Source of the DNA: an uncultured Collinsella sp.
GTDB lineage: Bacteria > Actinomycetota > Coriobacteriia > Coriobacteriales > Coriobacteriaceae
Direction of reading: 5' to 3'
DNA: 24,540 bases
Assembly: GCA_900556365.1 (NCBI GenBank)
Contig: USOG01000005.1
Location: 1-24,540, forward strand
Position numbers and translations under genes: made by a program. The notes below the pieces were generated by a model that saw only the letters and a list, made by a program, of their open reading frames with translations, was not told where the DNA came from and did not search any database. Below are positions 1-7,638 of this stretch, piece after piece (within the stretch, counting starts at the first letter, position 1; each line of letters starts with the position of its first letter).

Positions 1-50
1 CTGCCCTGTCCTCCTGCGAGGAGCATCGCGATGCATTCTTTCTTACTCAT
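1..50 (-). CDS. glgC: Glucose-1-phosphate adenylyltransferase, 5' end only
   Basis: Only the first 16 codons lie in the window; the gene runs off the left edge. The minus strand reads MSKKECIAMLLAGGQGS, where the last residue is completed outside. This is the start of the nucleotidyltransferase Rossmann core, with the AGGQG part of the nucleotide-binding loop of ADP-glucose pyrophosphorylases. The start codon at 50 is preceded by a strong AGAAGGAG ribosome site about 6 bases upstream. The gene follows glgP by about 108 bases on the same strand, as expected for a glycogen operon. GlgC makes ADP-glucose from glucose-1-phosphate and ATP, the committed step of glycogen synthesis. Another NTP-sugar transferase is possible from so short a stretch, but the neighbours favour glgC. 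Confidence 0.75.
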   Translation of the reverse strand, partial: MSKKECIAMLLAGGQG

Positions 51-95
51 CGATTTCTCCTTCTGTCATCGATGTTCTTAAACCCATTAGCGACG

Positions 96-120
96 GACGC
101 GGCGCTCGGTCGCGCCCGTC
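96..120 (-). other. GC-rich hairpin between glgP and glgC
   Basis: GACG plus GGCGC (96-99 and 101-105, one bulged C) pair with GCGCC plus CGTC (112-120) around a 6-base loop. No T-run follows on the minus strand, so it is not a standard intrinsic terminator. It may be an RNA processing or stability element between the two cistrons. Confidence 0.35.
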
Positions 121-158
121 GAGTAATGCCGTGCTGGCATAAGGGAGCTCGCGCGCCT

Positions 159-2585
159 TTACGCGTGCCAGATCTCGTCGCGGTACTCGCGAATGGTGCG
201 GTCGCTCGAGAACCAGCCGGAGGAGGCGGTGTTGAGCAGCGCCTTGCGGTTCCAGGTCTCCTGGTCGCCGTAGCTGCCCGTGAGCTTCTCCCATGCATCC
301 ACATAGCTGCGGAAATCGGCCATGACCAGGTCGGGGTCGTTGTTGTTCATGAGCTCGTTGTAGATGCTCTCAAAGTTGCCCGAAAGACCCGCAAAGGTGT
401 TGTCCTTGAGCTCGTCCATCACGCGGCCCAGACGCTCGCGATCGTTGTTGAGCGTATCCCATGCGAAGTAGCTGTTGGATGCCCAGAGCTGCTCGACCTC
501 GGGGGCGGTCAGGCCAAAGATGGCCTCGTTCTCGCGACCGGCCAGGTCGGCGATCTCGATGTTGGCGCCGTCGAGGGTGCCCAGCGTAATGGCGCCGTTC
601 ATCATGAGCTTCATGTTGGACGTGCCCGAGGCCTCCTTGCCGGCCGTGGAAATCTGCTCCGAGATCTCGGCGGCGGGGTAGATGAGCTGGGCGTTGCTTA
701 CGCGGAAGTTGGGGATAAAGCAGACCTTCATGACCTCGTTGACGCGGGCGTCGTTGTTGATGACGTCGGCAACGGAGTTAATGAGGCGGATGGTCTCCTT
801 GGCAAAGGTGTAGCTCGAGGCAGCCTTGCCGCTAAAGATGAAGGTCGTCGGCGTCACGTGGAAGTTGGGATCCGCGATGCGACGGTTGTAGATGTCCATC
901 ACCTTCATGATGTTCATGAGCTGACGCTTGTAGGCGTGGAAGCGCTTAACCTGAACATCGAAGACGGTGTTGGGGTCGATAGCCAGACCGGTCTCGGCCT
1001 TAACGTAGGCGGCCAGACGCTCCTTGTTGGCGCGCTTGGAGGCACCCACGGCCTTCAGGAACTCGGCGTCGTTCTGGAACTCTTTGAGCTTCTCCAGCTC
1101 AAAGGCGTCCTTGAGCCAGCCGTCGCCAATGGCCTCGGTCACGAGCTTGGCGTAGGTGGGGTTGGCCTCGGCAAAGAAGCGACGGTGCGAGATGCCGTTG
1201 GTCTTGTTGTTGAACTTCTCGGGCGTCAGGGCATAGAAGTCCTTGAGCACGATGTTCTTGATGATGTCGGAGTGGATCTTGGCCACGCCGTTGACGCTGT
1301 GGCTGCAGATCACGGATAGGTTGGCCATGCGAATCTCGCCGTCCCACAGGATGGCGGTCTGGCGCAGACGCTCCTGCCAGCCCTCCTGTGTGGTGTCGAA
1401 CGACTCGTGCCAACGACGGCTGATCTCGTCGATGATCTGGTACACGCGGGGGAGGAGCTTGGAGAACGTGCCGATGGGCCACTTCTCCAGAGCCTCGGGC
1501 AGGATGGTGTGGTTGGTGTAGCTCACGACCTGCGTCACGATGTTCCAGGCGTCATCCCACTCGAGCTTCTTCTCGTCGATGAGGATGCGCATGAGCTCGG
1601 GGCCGCACATGGCGGGGTGCGTGTCGTTGGTGTGGATGGCCACAAACTGCGGCAGCAGCTCCCAGTTCTCGCCGTGCTCCTTCTCAAAGGTGTCGAGCAG
1701 GCTGTAGATGCCGGCCGAAACAAACAGGTACTCCTGCTTCAGGCGCAGCAGACGGCCGTGCTCGCCGGCGTCGTTGGGGTAGAGGATGGCGCTGATGGCC
1801 TCGGCCTCGGCGCGCTCGGCATCGGCCAGGGCGTAGTCGCCGCGGTTGAAGGCCTCCAGATCGAAGTGCTCCTCGACTGGCTCGGCGGCCCAGACGCGCA
1901 GCTTGTTGACGGTCTCACCGGCATAGCCCACCACGGGGATGTCATAAGGGACGGCCAGAATGTCCTGCGTGTCCACCGTGCGGTAGAACGTGCGGCCGTC
2001 CTCCTCAAAGCCCTCAACGTGGCCACCAAACTTAATGGTCACGGCCTTGTCCTGACGACGGACCTCCCAGGGATAGCCGTGGGTGAGCCACTCGTCGGTG
2101 GTCTCGACCTGGCTGCCGTTAACGATCTCCTGCTTAAACAGGCCGTAGCGGTAGCGCATGCCGTTGCCATAGCCGGCGATGCCCTCGGCTGCCATTGAAT
2201 CCAGGAAGCATGCGGCCAGACGGCCCAGGCCGCCGTTGCCCAGAGCCGGATCGGGCTCCTGGTTCTCGATGACGGACAGGTCAAAACCCATGTCGTCGAG
2301 CGCCTCGGCGACCATGTCGCGCACGCCAAAATTGAGCAGGTAGTTGTCGAGCAGGCGGCCGATCAAAAACTCGATCGAGAAGTAGTACACGCGCTTCTTG
2401 CCCTCGGCGGCGGCGCGAGCGTCACTCTTGGTGGCAACGGTGCGTGCCTTCTCGGCCACGAGCTTGGCCAGGGCATTAAAGCGGTCGAGGTCGCTCGCGG
2501 CCTCGACGCTCTTGCCGCTGATGCTCATGACGGCATCGCGATAGAGCTCGGTAAACTCCTGCTTGTTGTCGAAGATCTTATTCAT
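159..2585 (-). CDS. glgP: Glycogen/starch/alpha-glucan phosphorylase
   Basis: An 808-residue protein, the usual length for bacterial glycogen phosphorylase (GT35). It releases glucose-1-phosphate from the non-reducing ends of cytoplasmic glycogen using pyridoxal phosphate. Visible signatures are the N-terminal region with ALGNGGLGRLAACF (about residues 115-128), AIHTNDTHPA in the middle, VQVKRFHAYKRQ, and the PLP site EASGTSNMKLMMNGA with the Schiff-base lysine near residue 659, followed by TLDGANIEI. Many homologs have GTGNMKF at the PLP site, so GTSNMKL is a small variant. The ATG at 2585 has an AGGAA ribosome site just upstream, which fixes the start. It lies 94 bases after glgB and is probably cotranscribed with it and with glgC downstream. 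Confidence 0.97.
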   Translation of the reverse strand: MNKIFDNKQEFTELYRDAVMSISGKSVEAASDLDRFNALAKLVAEKARTVATKSDARAAAEGKKRVYYFSIEFLIGRLLDNYLLNFGVRDMVAEALDDMGFDLSVIENQEPDPALGNGGLGRLAACFLDSMAAEGIAGYGNGMRYRYGLFKQEIVNGSQVETTDEWLTHGYPWEVRRQDKAVTIKFGGHVEGFEEDGRTFYRTVDTQDILAVPYDIPVVGYAGETVNKLRVWAAEPVEEHFDLEAFNRGDYALADAERAEAEAISAILYPNDAGEHGRLLRLKQEYLFVSAGIYSLLDTFEKEHGENWELLPQFVAIHTNDTHPAMCGPELMRILIDEKKLEWDDAWNIVTQVVSYTNHTILPEALEKWPIGTFSKLLPRVYQIIDEISRRWHESFDTTQEGWQERLRQTAILWDGEIRMANLSVICSHSVNGVAKIHSDIIKNIVLKDFYALTPEKFNNKTNGISHRRFFAEANPTYAKLVTEAIGDGWLKDAFELEKLKEFQNDAEFLKAVGASKRANKERLAAYVKAETGLAIDPNTVFDVQVKRFHAYKRQLMNIMKVMDIYNRRIADPNFHVTPTTFIFSGKAASSYTFAKETIRLINSVADVINNDARVNEVMKVCFIPNFRVSNAQLIYPAAEISEQISTAGKEASGTSNMKLMMNGAITLGTLDGANIEIADLAGRENEAIFGLTAPEVEQLWASNSYFAWDTLNNDRERLGRVMDELKDNTFAGLSGNFESIYNELMNNNDPDLVMADFRSYVDAWEKLTGSYGDQETWNRKALLNTASSGWFSSDRTIREYRDEIWHA

Positions 2586-2639
2586 ACGTTCCTTTCCCCC
2601 GGGGATGTTTCTCCCGGAACGGTTATGACTTGTATCCTA

Positions 2640-2671
2640 CGCCCCGGCGGGGCGGGTGATTACAGCTGTAA
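2640..2671 (-). promoter_or_regulatory. Hairpin and palindrome in the glgB-glgP spacer
   Basis: The 94-base spacer holds a perfect 6-bp GC hairpin (CGCCCC at 2640-2645, GGGGCG at 2649-2654, 3-base loop). Next to it is a perfect 12-bp palindrome TTACAGCTGTAA at 2660-2671, just after the glgB stop. On the minus strand the hairpin is not followed by a T-run. A TAGGAT box reads on the minus strand next to it, but no matching -35 is visible. The palindrome could be an operator or part of a processing site; the function is not known. Confidence 0.35.
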
Positions 2672-2679
2672 CGGCTTTG

Positions 2680-4953
2680 TTACGCATCCTTGGCAGACGG
2701 CTTAACAGCAGCTGGCTTGGCCTTGGTAGCGGCCTTTTTGGCGGCCGGCTTCTTGGTCGCGGTAGCCTTAGCGGCGGGCTTTGCGGCTGTCTTGGCCTTG
2801 GTCGTCGTAGCCTTCGCCTTGGCCGGAGCCTTCTCGGCAGCCGCAGGCTTGAGCTTCACCGAGGACGTGCGCTTGCGCGTCGCCTTCTTGGGGGCCTCAA
2901 CCACGGGCGGCTTGTAGCTGCTGGGGCCGCGGCGCTTAAGCACCACGCCAGCCAGGCCGGGCACCTTAATCTCAATGGAGTCCATCTGCCCGTTCCAGGG
3001 ATAGGGCTCGCTCGAGCAGGTGTAGGGCTCCTCGCCGGCATATCCGCTGCCGCCAAACTCGGGACGGTCGGAGTCAAAGATGACCTCCCAGTCACCCTCG
3101 CGCGGCACGCCCACTCGGAAGCTCTCGTAGCTCGCCGGATCAAAGTTGATCAGGATCACCAGGTCGTCGTCGATGTCCTCGCCCTGGCGCACAAAGCTCA
3201 CGATGGACTGCTTGGAGTTGTCCGCATCGATCCAGGTAAAGCCGTCGTCGGTGTAGCCGCGCTCGTACAGGGCGGGCTCGGCGGTGTACAGGTGGTTGAG
3301 CGCCTTGATAAACGCCTGATGGTGCGCATGGGTCTCGTACTCCTCGGTCAGGAACCACTGGATGGACTCGTAGTAGCGCCACTCAATAAACTGGCCGATC
3401 TCGTTGCCCATAAAGTTGAGCTTGGCACCGGGGTGCGTCATCTGGTAGAAGGCCAGCGTGCGCAGGCCGGCAAACTGGCGCCACCAGTCGCCCGGCATGC
3501 GGCCGATGAGCGAGCACTTGCCGTGCACGACCTCGTCGTGGCTCAGCGGGCAGATAAAGTTCTCGGTAAAGGCGTACATGATGGAGAACGTGAGCAGCCC
3601 GTGGTTGCCGGGGCGCCACGGAAAATCGGTCTGCATGTAGTGCAGGGTGTCATTCATCCAGCCCATGTCCCACTTGTAGTGGAAGCCCAGGCCGCCGTCC
3701 TGCGGCGGATAGGTCACGAGCGGCCACGCGGTGGACTCTTCGGCCATCATCATCACGTCGGGGTAGTGCGCCTCTACAGCGCAGTTGACTTGGCGGATAA
3801 ACGCGCTGGCGTCCAGGTCCTCCTCGGTGCCGTACTTGTTGAACTTCTTTTGGCCGGGATCGTCGATGCCAAAGTTGAGGTACAGCATGCTGGACACGCC
3901 GTCCATGCGAATGCCGTCAACGTGGAAGTTCTCGAGCCAGTACAGAACGTTGGAGACCAAGAAGGAGCGGACCTCACCGCGGGCGAAGTCGAACTTGTGC
4001 GTGCCCCAGTTGGGGTGAATCTCGTGCTCAAACAGCATGTGGCCGTTAAAGGTGGCAAGGCCGTGGGAATCGGCGCAAAAACCGCCGGGTACCCAGTCCA
4101 TGATTACGCCGATGCCTGCCTCGTGGCACGCATCGATAAAGTGCATGAGCTGCTGCGGGTTGCCGTAGCGCGACGTGGCGGCGTAATAGCCGGTCGTCTG
4201 GTAGCCCCAGGAGCCATCGAAGGGATGCTCCATGAGCGGCATGACCTCGATATGCGTATAGCCCATATCGCGCACGTAGTCCACGAGCTCCACCGACAGG
4301 TCGTCGTAGGTGTAAAACTCGCCGCGCTGCGCGGGGAAGGGATCCATGGGACCGGGGTAGTTGCCGTACTCGTCGGGTTCGCCCTGCGGCGCGTCGCCGT
4401 GCCGCTTCCACGAGCCAATATGCACCTCGTAGATGTTAAGGGGCTGCGACATGTGGTTGTGGCTAGCGCGGCGCTTGAGCCACGCGGCGTCGTTCCACTG
4501 GTAGCCATCGAGGGTCCACAGCACGCTGGCGGTACCCGGAGGGCACTCTGCCTTAAAGGCGTACGGATCGGCCTTGTAGAGCTTTTCGCCCTCGTTGGTC
4601 TCGATAAGGTACTTATAGAGCTGGCCCTGCTCGGCGCCAGGAATAAAGCCTTCCCAGATAGCGCTCGTGTGCATGGGGACCAGCGGGTTGGCTTCCTCAT
4701 CCCAGTCGTTAAATTCGCCAATGACATGGACACTCTTTACATCGGGCGCCCAAACGCAAAAGCGCCAGCCGCGCGTACGGTTCTGCGTGTCGGGGTGCGC
4801 GCCCATCTTTTCCCAGCTGCGCTCCCACATGCCAATACCAAACAGGTAGACATCGTCCTTGGAGAGCTCCGGCGCGTGCGGGGCGCTTTTACGGGTAGCG
4901 GGCTTTTTGGTTGCTGGCTTTAGCTTTGTATCGCTCACGTTTGATCCCATCAT
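2680..4953 (-). CDS. glgB: 1,4-alpha-glucan branching enzyme with histone H1-like tail
   Basis: A 757-residue GH13 enzyme that cuts alpha-1,4 glucan chains and rejoins them as alpha-1,6 branches in glycogen. After a short basic N-terminus comes a CBM48-like domain (FCVWAPDVKSVHVIGEFNDW), then the catalytic barrel. Visible catalytic parts are DGIRMDGVSSMLY (nucleophile Asp near residue 351), MAEEST (acid/base Glu) and LSHDEVVHG. The fold ends at about residue 672. Residues 673-757 form a low-complexity Lys/Ala/Pro/Thr tail, unusual for GlgB. The start is uncertain: two adjacent ATGs (4953, 4950) and a GTG about 15 bases further in all lack a strong ribosome site. It heads the minus-strand glgB-glgP-glgC group. 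Confidence 0.95.
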   Translation of the reverse strand: MMGSNVSDTKLKPATKKPATRKSAPHAPELSKDDVYLFGIGMWERSWEKMGAHPDTQNRTRGWRFCVWAPDVKSVHVIGEFNDWDEEANPLVPMHTSAIWEGFIPGAEQGQLYKYLIETNEGEKLYKADPYAFKAECPPGTASVLWTLDGYQWNDAAWLKRRASHNHMSQPLNIYEVHIGSWKRHGDAPQGEPDEYGNYPGPMDPFPAQRGEFYTYDDLSVELVDYVRDMGYTHIEVMPLMEHPFDGSWGYQTTGYYAATSRYGNPQQLMHFIDACHEAGIGVIMDWVPGGFCADSHGLATFNGHMLFEHEIHPNWGTHKFDFARGEVRSFLVSNVLYWLENFHVDGIRMDGVSSMLYLNFGIDDPGQKKFNKYGTEEDLDASAFIRQVNCAVEAHYPDVMMMAEESTAWPLVTYPPQDGGLGFHYKWDMGWMNDTLHYMQTDFPWRPGNHGLLTFSIMYAFTENFICPLSHDEVVHGKCSLIGRMPGDWWRQFAGLRTLAFYQMTHPGAKLNFMGNEIGQFIEWRYYESIQWFLTEEYETHAHHQAFIKALNHLYTAEPALYERGYTDDGFTWIDADNSKQSIVSFVRQGEDIDDDLVILINFDPASYESFRVGVPREGDWEVIFDSDRPEFGGSGYAGEEPYTCSSEPYPWNGQMDSIEIKVPGLAGVVLKRRGPSSYKPPVVEAPKKATRKRTSSVKLKPAAAEKAPAKAKATTTKAKTAAKPAAKATATKKPAAKKAATKAKPAAVKPSAKDA

Positions 4954-5004
4954 GACGCGGCAGCGTGTTGCCTTGGTGACTAGATGCGAAAGGTCCAGGG
5001 CTGC

Positions 5005-5064
5005 ACGAATCGAAGGGACGGCGATAGTTCTATGATTCGTTCCACCTCGCGTGCTCGGTGGAAC
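5005..5064 (-). promoter_or_regulatory. Two overlapping inverted repeats upstream of glgB
   Basis: ACGAATC (5005-5011) pairs with GATTCGT (5034-5040), and GTTCCACC (5039-5046) pairs with GGTGGAAC (5057-5064). The pairs share bases 5039-5040, so the two stems compete at their junction. They lie in the likely 5' leader of glgB. They could be a folded leader or protein sites; no T-run supports a terminator. The rest of the interval 4954-5174 shows nothing else recognisable. Confidence 0.35.
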
Positions 5065-5174
5065 TTTCGGCAGAAACTACCATAACACCTGTGCGTTACT
5101 TTTATGGACGAAAGTGGTTTTGGGGCGGCGTTTAATCGGTAAGCGCCATGTTTAGACCACTGACAGAATTACCG

Positions 5175-5245
5175 TGGTAAAACTCTTGACAGTTTTACCA
5201 ATTAGGGTTTCAAGATTGTTAGTTTGACGTTTGGTAAAACGTTTT
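5175..5245 (+). promoter_or_regulatory. Repeated GGTAAAAC operator-like boxes and promoter region of the HAD gene
   Basis: TGGTAAAAC (5175-5183) and GTTTTACCA (5192-5200) form a perfect 9-bp inverted repeat. Its 8-base spacer contains TTGACA (5186-5191), a candidate -35. A second GGTAAAAC at 5233-5240 runs straight into GTTTT, giving AAAACGTTTT (5236-5245) with a central CG as in LacI-family operators. A further TTTACC half occurs at 5255-5260. No good -10 is seen, so the exact promoter is unclear. The layout suggests repression of the gene at 5285, glgB, or both, by a LacI-type regulator. Confidence 0.5.
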
Positions 5246-5284
5246 TAGCAGGTTGTTTACCATTTGACATCGAAAGGTTCATTT

Positions 5285-5974
5285 ATGTCCCAGACCGCCG
5301 CCCACAATGTCGCTTTTATTTTCGATTGCGACGGCACACTGGTTAACAGCACCCCCGTTTGGGCCTATGCCCAGCCCGAGTTATTGCACCGCCACGGAGT
5401 TGACGTGACGGTCGACGATTTTGCTCAGTTTGAGCATTTGTCGCTCGAGGACGAGTGCCAGGCCTACCACGACACCTGGGGTATTGGTGCGAATGGTGAG
5501 GAACTGTATCGCGAGCTTAGCGAGATTCTGATCGATGGCTACTCTAAGGTGCCGCCACGCGACGGCCTGCTTGCATTTTTGAAGCAGGCGAAGGCGGCGG
5601 GCATTGCCATGTGCGTTGCCACGTCCACGCCGGCCGAGCTGGTGAAGTCCGCGCTCGCTGGTGCCGGGCTTGACGCTTACATGGAGTTTGTGACCACCAC
5701 GGGCGAGGCGGGACGCTCCAAACAGTTCCCCGATGTGTACGAGCTGGCGCTGCGCCGCCTGGAGGAGCGCCATGGGCACAAGTTTGAGCGCGCTTGGGTG
5801 TTTGAGGATGCGGTTTTTGGCCTAAAAAGCTCTGGGACCGCAGGCTTTAAGCGTGTGGGCATCTATGACCCGCACGGCCGCATGAAGCGCGACGATGTGC
5901 GCGACAACTGCGATATCTTTATCGACAGCTATGAGGACCTGGATTTGCCCCGCGTGCTTTCGTTTGAGGGATAG
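5285..5974 (+). CDS. HAD-family hydrolase (beta-phosphoglucomutase/phosphatase-like)
   Basis: A 229-residue protein of the HAD superfamily with the helical cap type seen in beta-phosphoglucomutase and sugar-phosphate phosphatases. Motif I is FDCDGTLVNS near the N-terminus, with nucleophile and acid/base Asp. Motif II is ATST, the motif III Lys is in SKQFPDVY, and motif IV is VFEDAVFGLKSS. The ATG at 5285 has a GAAAGG ribosome site; an in-frame TTG 21 bases upstream is less likely. It is divergent from glgB, and 9 bases separate it from the thiamine pyrophosphokinase gene, so these two probably form an operon. A sugar-phosphate substrate fits the glycogen context but cannot be read from the sequence. 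Confidence 0.85.
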   Translation: MSQTAAHNVAFIFDCDGTLVNSTPVWAYAQPELLHRHGVDVTVDDFAQFEHLSLEDECQAYHDTWGIGANGEELYRELSEILIDGYSKVPPRDGLLAFLKQAKAAGIAMCVATSTPAELVKSALAGAGLDAYMEFVTTTGEAGRSKQFPDVYELALRRLEERHGHKFERAWVFEDAVFGLKSSGTAGFKRVGIYDPHGRMKRDDVRDNCDIFIDSYEDLDLPRVLSFEG

Positions 5975-5983
5975 GCGAGACCT

Positions 5984-6625
5984 GTGGCTTGCAAGGTATT
6001 AGTGGTCTGCGGCTCGCCCGTGGTGGCAAGCGCGGATCTGTTGCGTAGGCTAGCGGGGGAGTGCGATCACATTGTCGCCGTGGACCGCGGACTCGACGCA
6101 CTGCTGGGCGCGGGACTGGGCTGCGACGTGTATGTTGGGGATGCCGACACGGTAAGCGATGCGGGCCGCGCGTTGGTCGATGCCGCCGAAGCCTTTGAGG
6201 TAGAACGACACGACCCCTACAAGGACTATACCGATCTGGCGCTGACGCTCGATTCCGTCCGCCGTCGCTGGCCGGGTGCCGAAGTGGTTGCGACCTGCGC
6301 CACCGGTGGCCGTCCTGATATGGCACTTTCCGTTCTGGGGTTGCTTGCAGGCTACGATGACGCTCCAGTCTGGATTGCCGAAGACGAGACCACGGCCCGC
6401 ATCCTGCACGGAGGCGAATCTTGGACCATCGAAGGCGCCGAAGGCAAGACGTTTTCCATCATCGCCATAGCTCCTGGGACGGTAGTAAGCGAACACGGTC
6501 TAGAGTGGGAACTTGACCATAGCCCCCTGGGCCTGCTAGCCGACATGGGCATTAGCAACGTCGTCAGGTCAACAGCCACGATCCAAGTCCACACCGGCAC
6601 CGCCATCGCTTACCTCTACAAGTAA
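5984..6625 (+). CDS. thiN: Thiamine diphosphokinase (thiamine pyrophosphokinase)
   Basis: A 213-residue cytoplasmic enzyme that transfers pyrophosphate from ATP to thiamine. Family features are VAVDRGLDALLGAG, the Asp-rich CDVYVGDADTVSD, KDYTDLALTLD (family form DKDxTD), and GGRPDMALSVLGLL (family GGRxDH, here with Met for His). A beta-rich C-terminal thiamine-binding domain follows. The GTG start at 5984 follows an AGGCGAG stretch and lies 9 bases after the HAD gene, suggesting coupled expression. The symbol follows the Bacillus name and rests on family recognition. Confidence 0.85.
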   Translation: MACKVLVVCGSPVVASADLLRRLAGECDHIVAVDRGLDALLGAGLGCDVYVGDADTVSDAGRALVDAAEAFEVERHDPYKDYTDLALTLDSVRRRWPGAEVVATCATGGRPDMALSVLGLLAGYDDAPVWIAEDETTARILHGGESWTIEGAEGKTFSIIAIAPGTVVSEHGLEWELDHSPLGLLADMGISNVVRSTATIQVHTGTAIAYLYK

Positions 6626-6649
6626 GGTCTATCACATCAGGGTTTTATC

Positions 6650-6704
6650 GGGACGGTGGATAGAAATAAGCGCTCGAAGAGTGATTATTTCTATCCACCG
6701 TCCC
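6650..6704. repeat. Long hairpin with 20-bp perfect arms
   Basis: The arms 6650-6669 (begin GGGACGGTGG) and 6685-6704 are perfectly complementary over 20 bp. The inner bases continue the stem: CGCTC (6671-6675) pairs with GAGTG (6679-6683, one G-T wobble) around a GAA loop. This gives about 25 bp with one mismatch. No T-run follows, so it is not a standard terminator for thiN. It looks like a REP- or MITE-type intergenic element, or a stable 3'-end structure. Confidence 0.75.
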
Positions 6705-6744
6705 AGGAAAACCCGTAAGTAAGAGATTCAACCCAAAAAAGTCC

Positions 6745-6773
6745 TTGCATCAAAGAAAGACTTCCCCTATAGT
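6745..6773 (+). promoter_or_regulatory. Promoter of tRNA-Ala
   Basis: TTGCAT (6745-6750), a 17-base spacer and TATAGT (6768-6773) form a near-consensus sigma-70-type promoter. Its -10 ends 13 bases before the first base of the tRNA. Confidence 0.8.
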
Positions 6774-6786
6774 ATCTCCTCGTCAC

Positions 6787-6862
6787 GGGGGCGTAGCTCA
6801 GCTGGGAGAGCGCTTGACTGGCAGTCAAGAGGTCAGGGGTTCGATTCCCCTCGTCTCCACCA
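6787..6862 (+). tRNA. tRNA-Ala (anticodon GGC), CCA encoded
   Basis: 76 bases fold as a full cloverleaf. The 7-bp acceptor has the G3-U70 wobble pair, the identity element for alanyl-tRNA synthetase. The D-arm is GCTC/GAGC, the anticodon stem CTTGA/TCAAG has loop CTGGCAG (anticodon GGC), and the T-arm contains TTCGATT. The 3' CCA is encoded. It is a single-tRNA unit with its own promoter and terminator. Confidence 0.97.
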
Positions 6863-6872
6863 TCGTGAGTGT

Positions 6873-6902
6873 AAAGGCCTTCGGAATTCCGAAGGCCTTT
6901 TT
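6873..6902 (+). terminator. Intrinsic terminator of tRNA-Ala
   Basis: AAAGGCCTTCGG (6873-6884) and CCGAAGGCCTTT (6889-6900) are a perfect 12-bp inverted repeat with an AATT loop, ending in a T-run. It lies 10 bases after the tRNA. Confidence 0.92.
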
Positions 6903-7320
6903 CATGCCAATATGCCTCGCGCCATAAACCCAATCCACACCAACAAAAAGTTGCACAATTTATTTCCCATATCTGTACATAGTTTGTTAGCCAAACGCGA
7001 TTATCGGCGCAGTTCACTGCTTCATTTAGATTTCAGGAACGCCCCTAATCACCACCAATACCTCATTAACCTGCATCAATGTGAACAACATCCCAAAACA
7101 ACCCCCTTAAGCACGTCAAATGAACGATATGTTGTCCAACGCAGCCCAAATCAGTTTCACTAACAGCTTGTGCTAGGATACCTAACGTTACATGAGTTCA
7201 ACTGTGCTCACGGCTCTAGCAAGTCACAAAGCACAGGGTCGATCAGCATCCGGCCGTAACGGCGGTGTTAGAAAAACCACGAGCTCCAATAAAGAAGTCA
7301 TGCGACGTTTTTTATTTGTA
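6903..7320. other. Non-coding stretch before the polysaccharide operon
   Basis: No convincing gene is present in any frame, and base composition is more AT-rich than the flanks. A TGCTAGGAT extended -10 at 7171-7179 lacks a good -35. At 7291-7313 a weak 9-bp stem with one mismatch (AAAGAAGTC against GACGTTTTTT) ends in a T-run and could be a weak terminator or leader element. Nothing else is recognisable. Confidence 0.5.
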
Positions 7321-7349
7321 TTGAGTTAATTTCCTAGTGCAAATAATTA
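7321..7349 (+). promoter_or_regulatory. Candidate promoter of the polysaccharide operon
   Basis: TTGAGT (7321-7326), a 17-base spacer and TAATTA (7344-7349) match the sigma-70 pattern moderately. It lies upstream of the structured leader and about 290 bases before loaP, leaving a long 5' untranslated region typical of antitermination-controlled operons. Confidence 0.5.
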
Positions 7350-7380
7350 ATAGATTGCATGCCAAAACGTAGCAGTCCTT

Positions 7381-7440
7381 CAGCTGTTTGCGTGCGGTCC
7401 AGTTTTGTACCCGCTTGACTGGCTCGCACGCAGCCAGCTG
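7381..7440 (+). promoter_or_regulatory. Symmetrical 60-nt leader hairpin with an alternative fold
   Basis: CAGCTG (7381-7386) pairs with CAGCTG (7435-7440), TGCGTGCG (7389-7396) with CGCACGCA (7425-7432), and CCAGT (7399-7403) with ACTGG (7418-7422). The three stems are separated by symmetric 2x2 internal loops and capped by a 14-base loop. An exclusive alternative stem also exists: CTGGCT (7419-7424) with AGCCAG (7432-7437) and a 7-base loop. No T-run follows. It lies between the candidate promoter and loaP, so it is likely part of the leader RNA and possibly a switch or protein-binding element. Confidence 0.6.
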
Positions 7441-7638
7441 GGGATGCGGTCAATTTGCGATACACGTCCGCGTCTCTAGCAACTGCATTTGTACATACCG
7501 TTCACGGTGGGGCAGAGCCACGTGCTTGTCTGACTGGGCTCAGGGTTTGAATATGGAGCGCCTTCGCGCATAAGCGCCCTGGCGAAGCCATACCCAAACC
7601 CCGTGAGCCACACGTAAGACAGCAAGGGGGTGGTGCTC

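Noticed and set aside
72..4923. Very long plus-strand open frames opposite glgP and glgB (415, 263 and 755 codons)
   Set aside because: They are antisense shadows produced by GC-rich codon use of the real genes. Their products are low-complexity Val/Leu/Gly/His-rich with no family signature.
6787..6862. tRNA-Ala as an integration site for the downstream cluster
   Set aside because: No second copy of the tRNA 3' end and no integrase gene are seen in the window.
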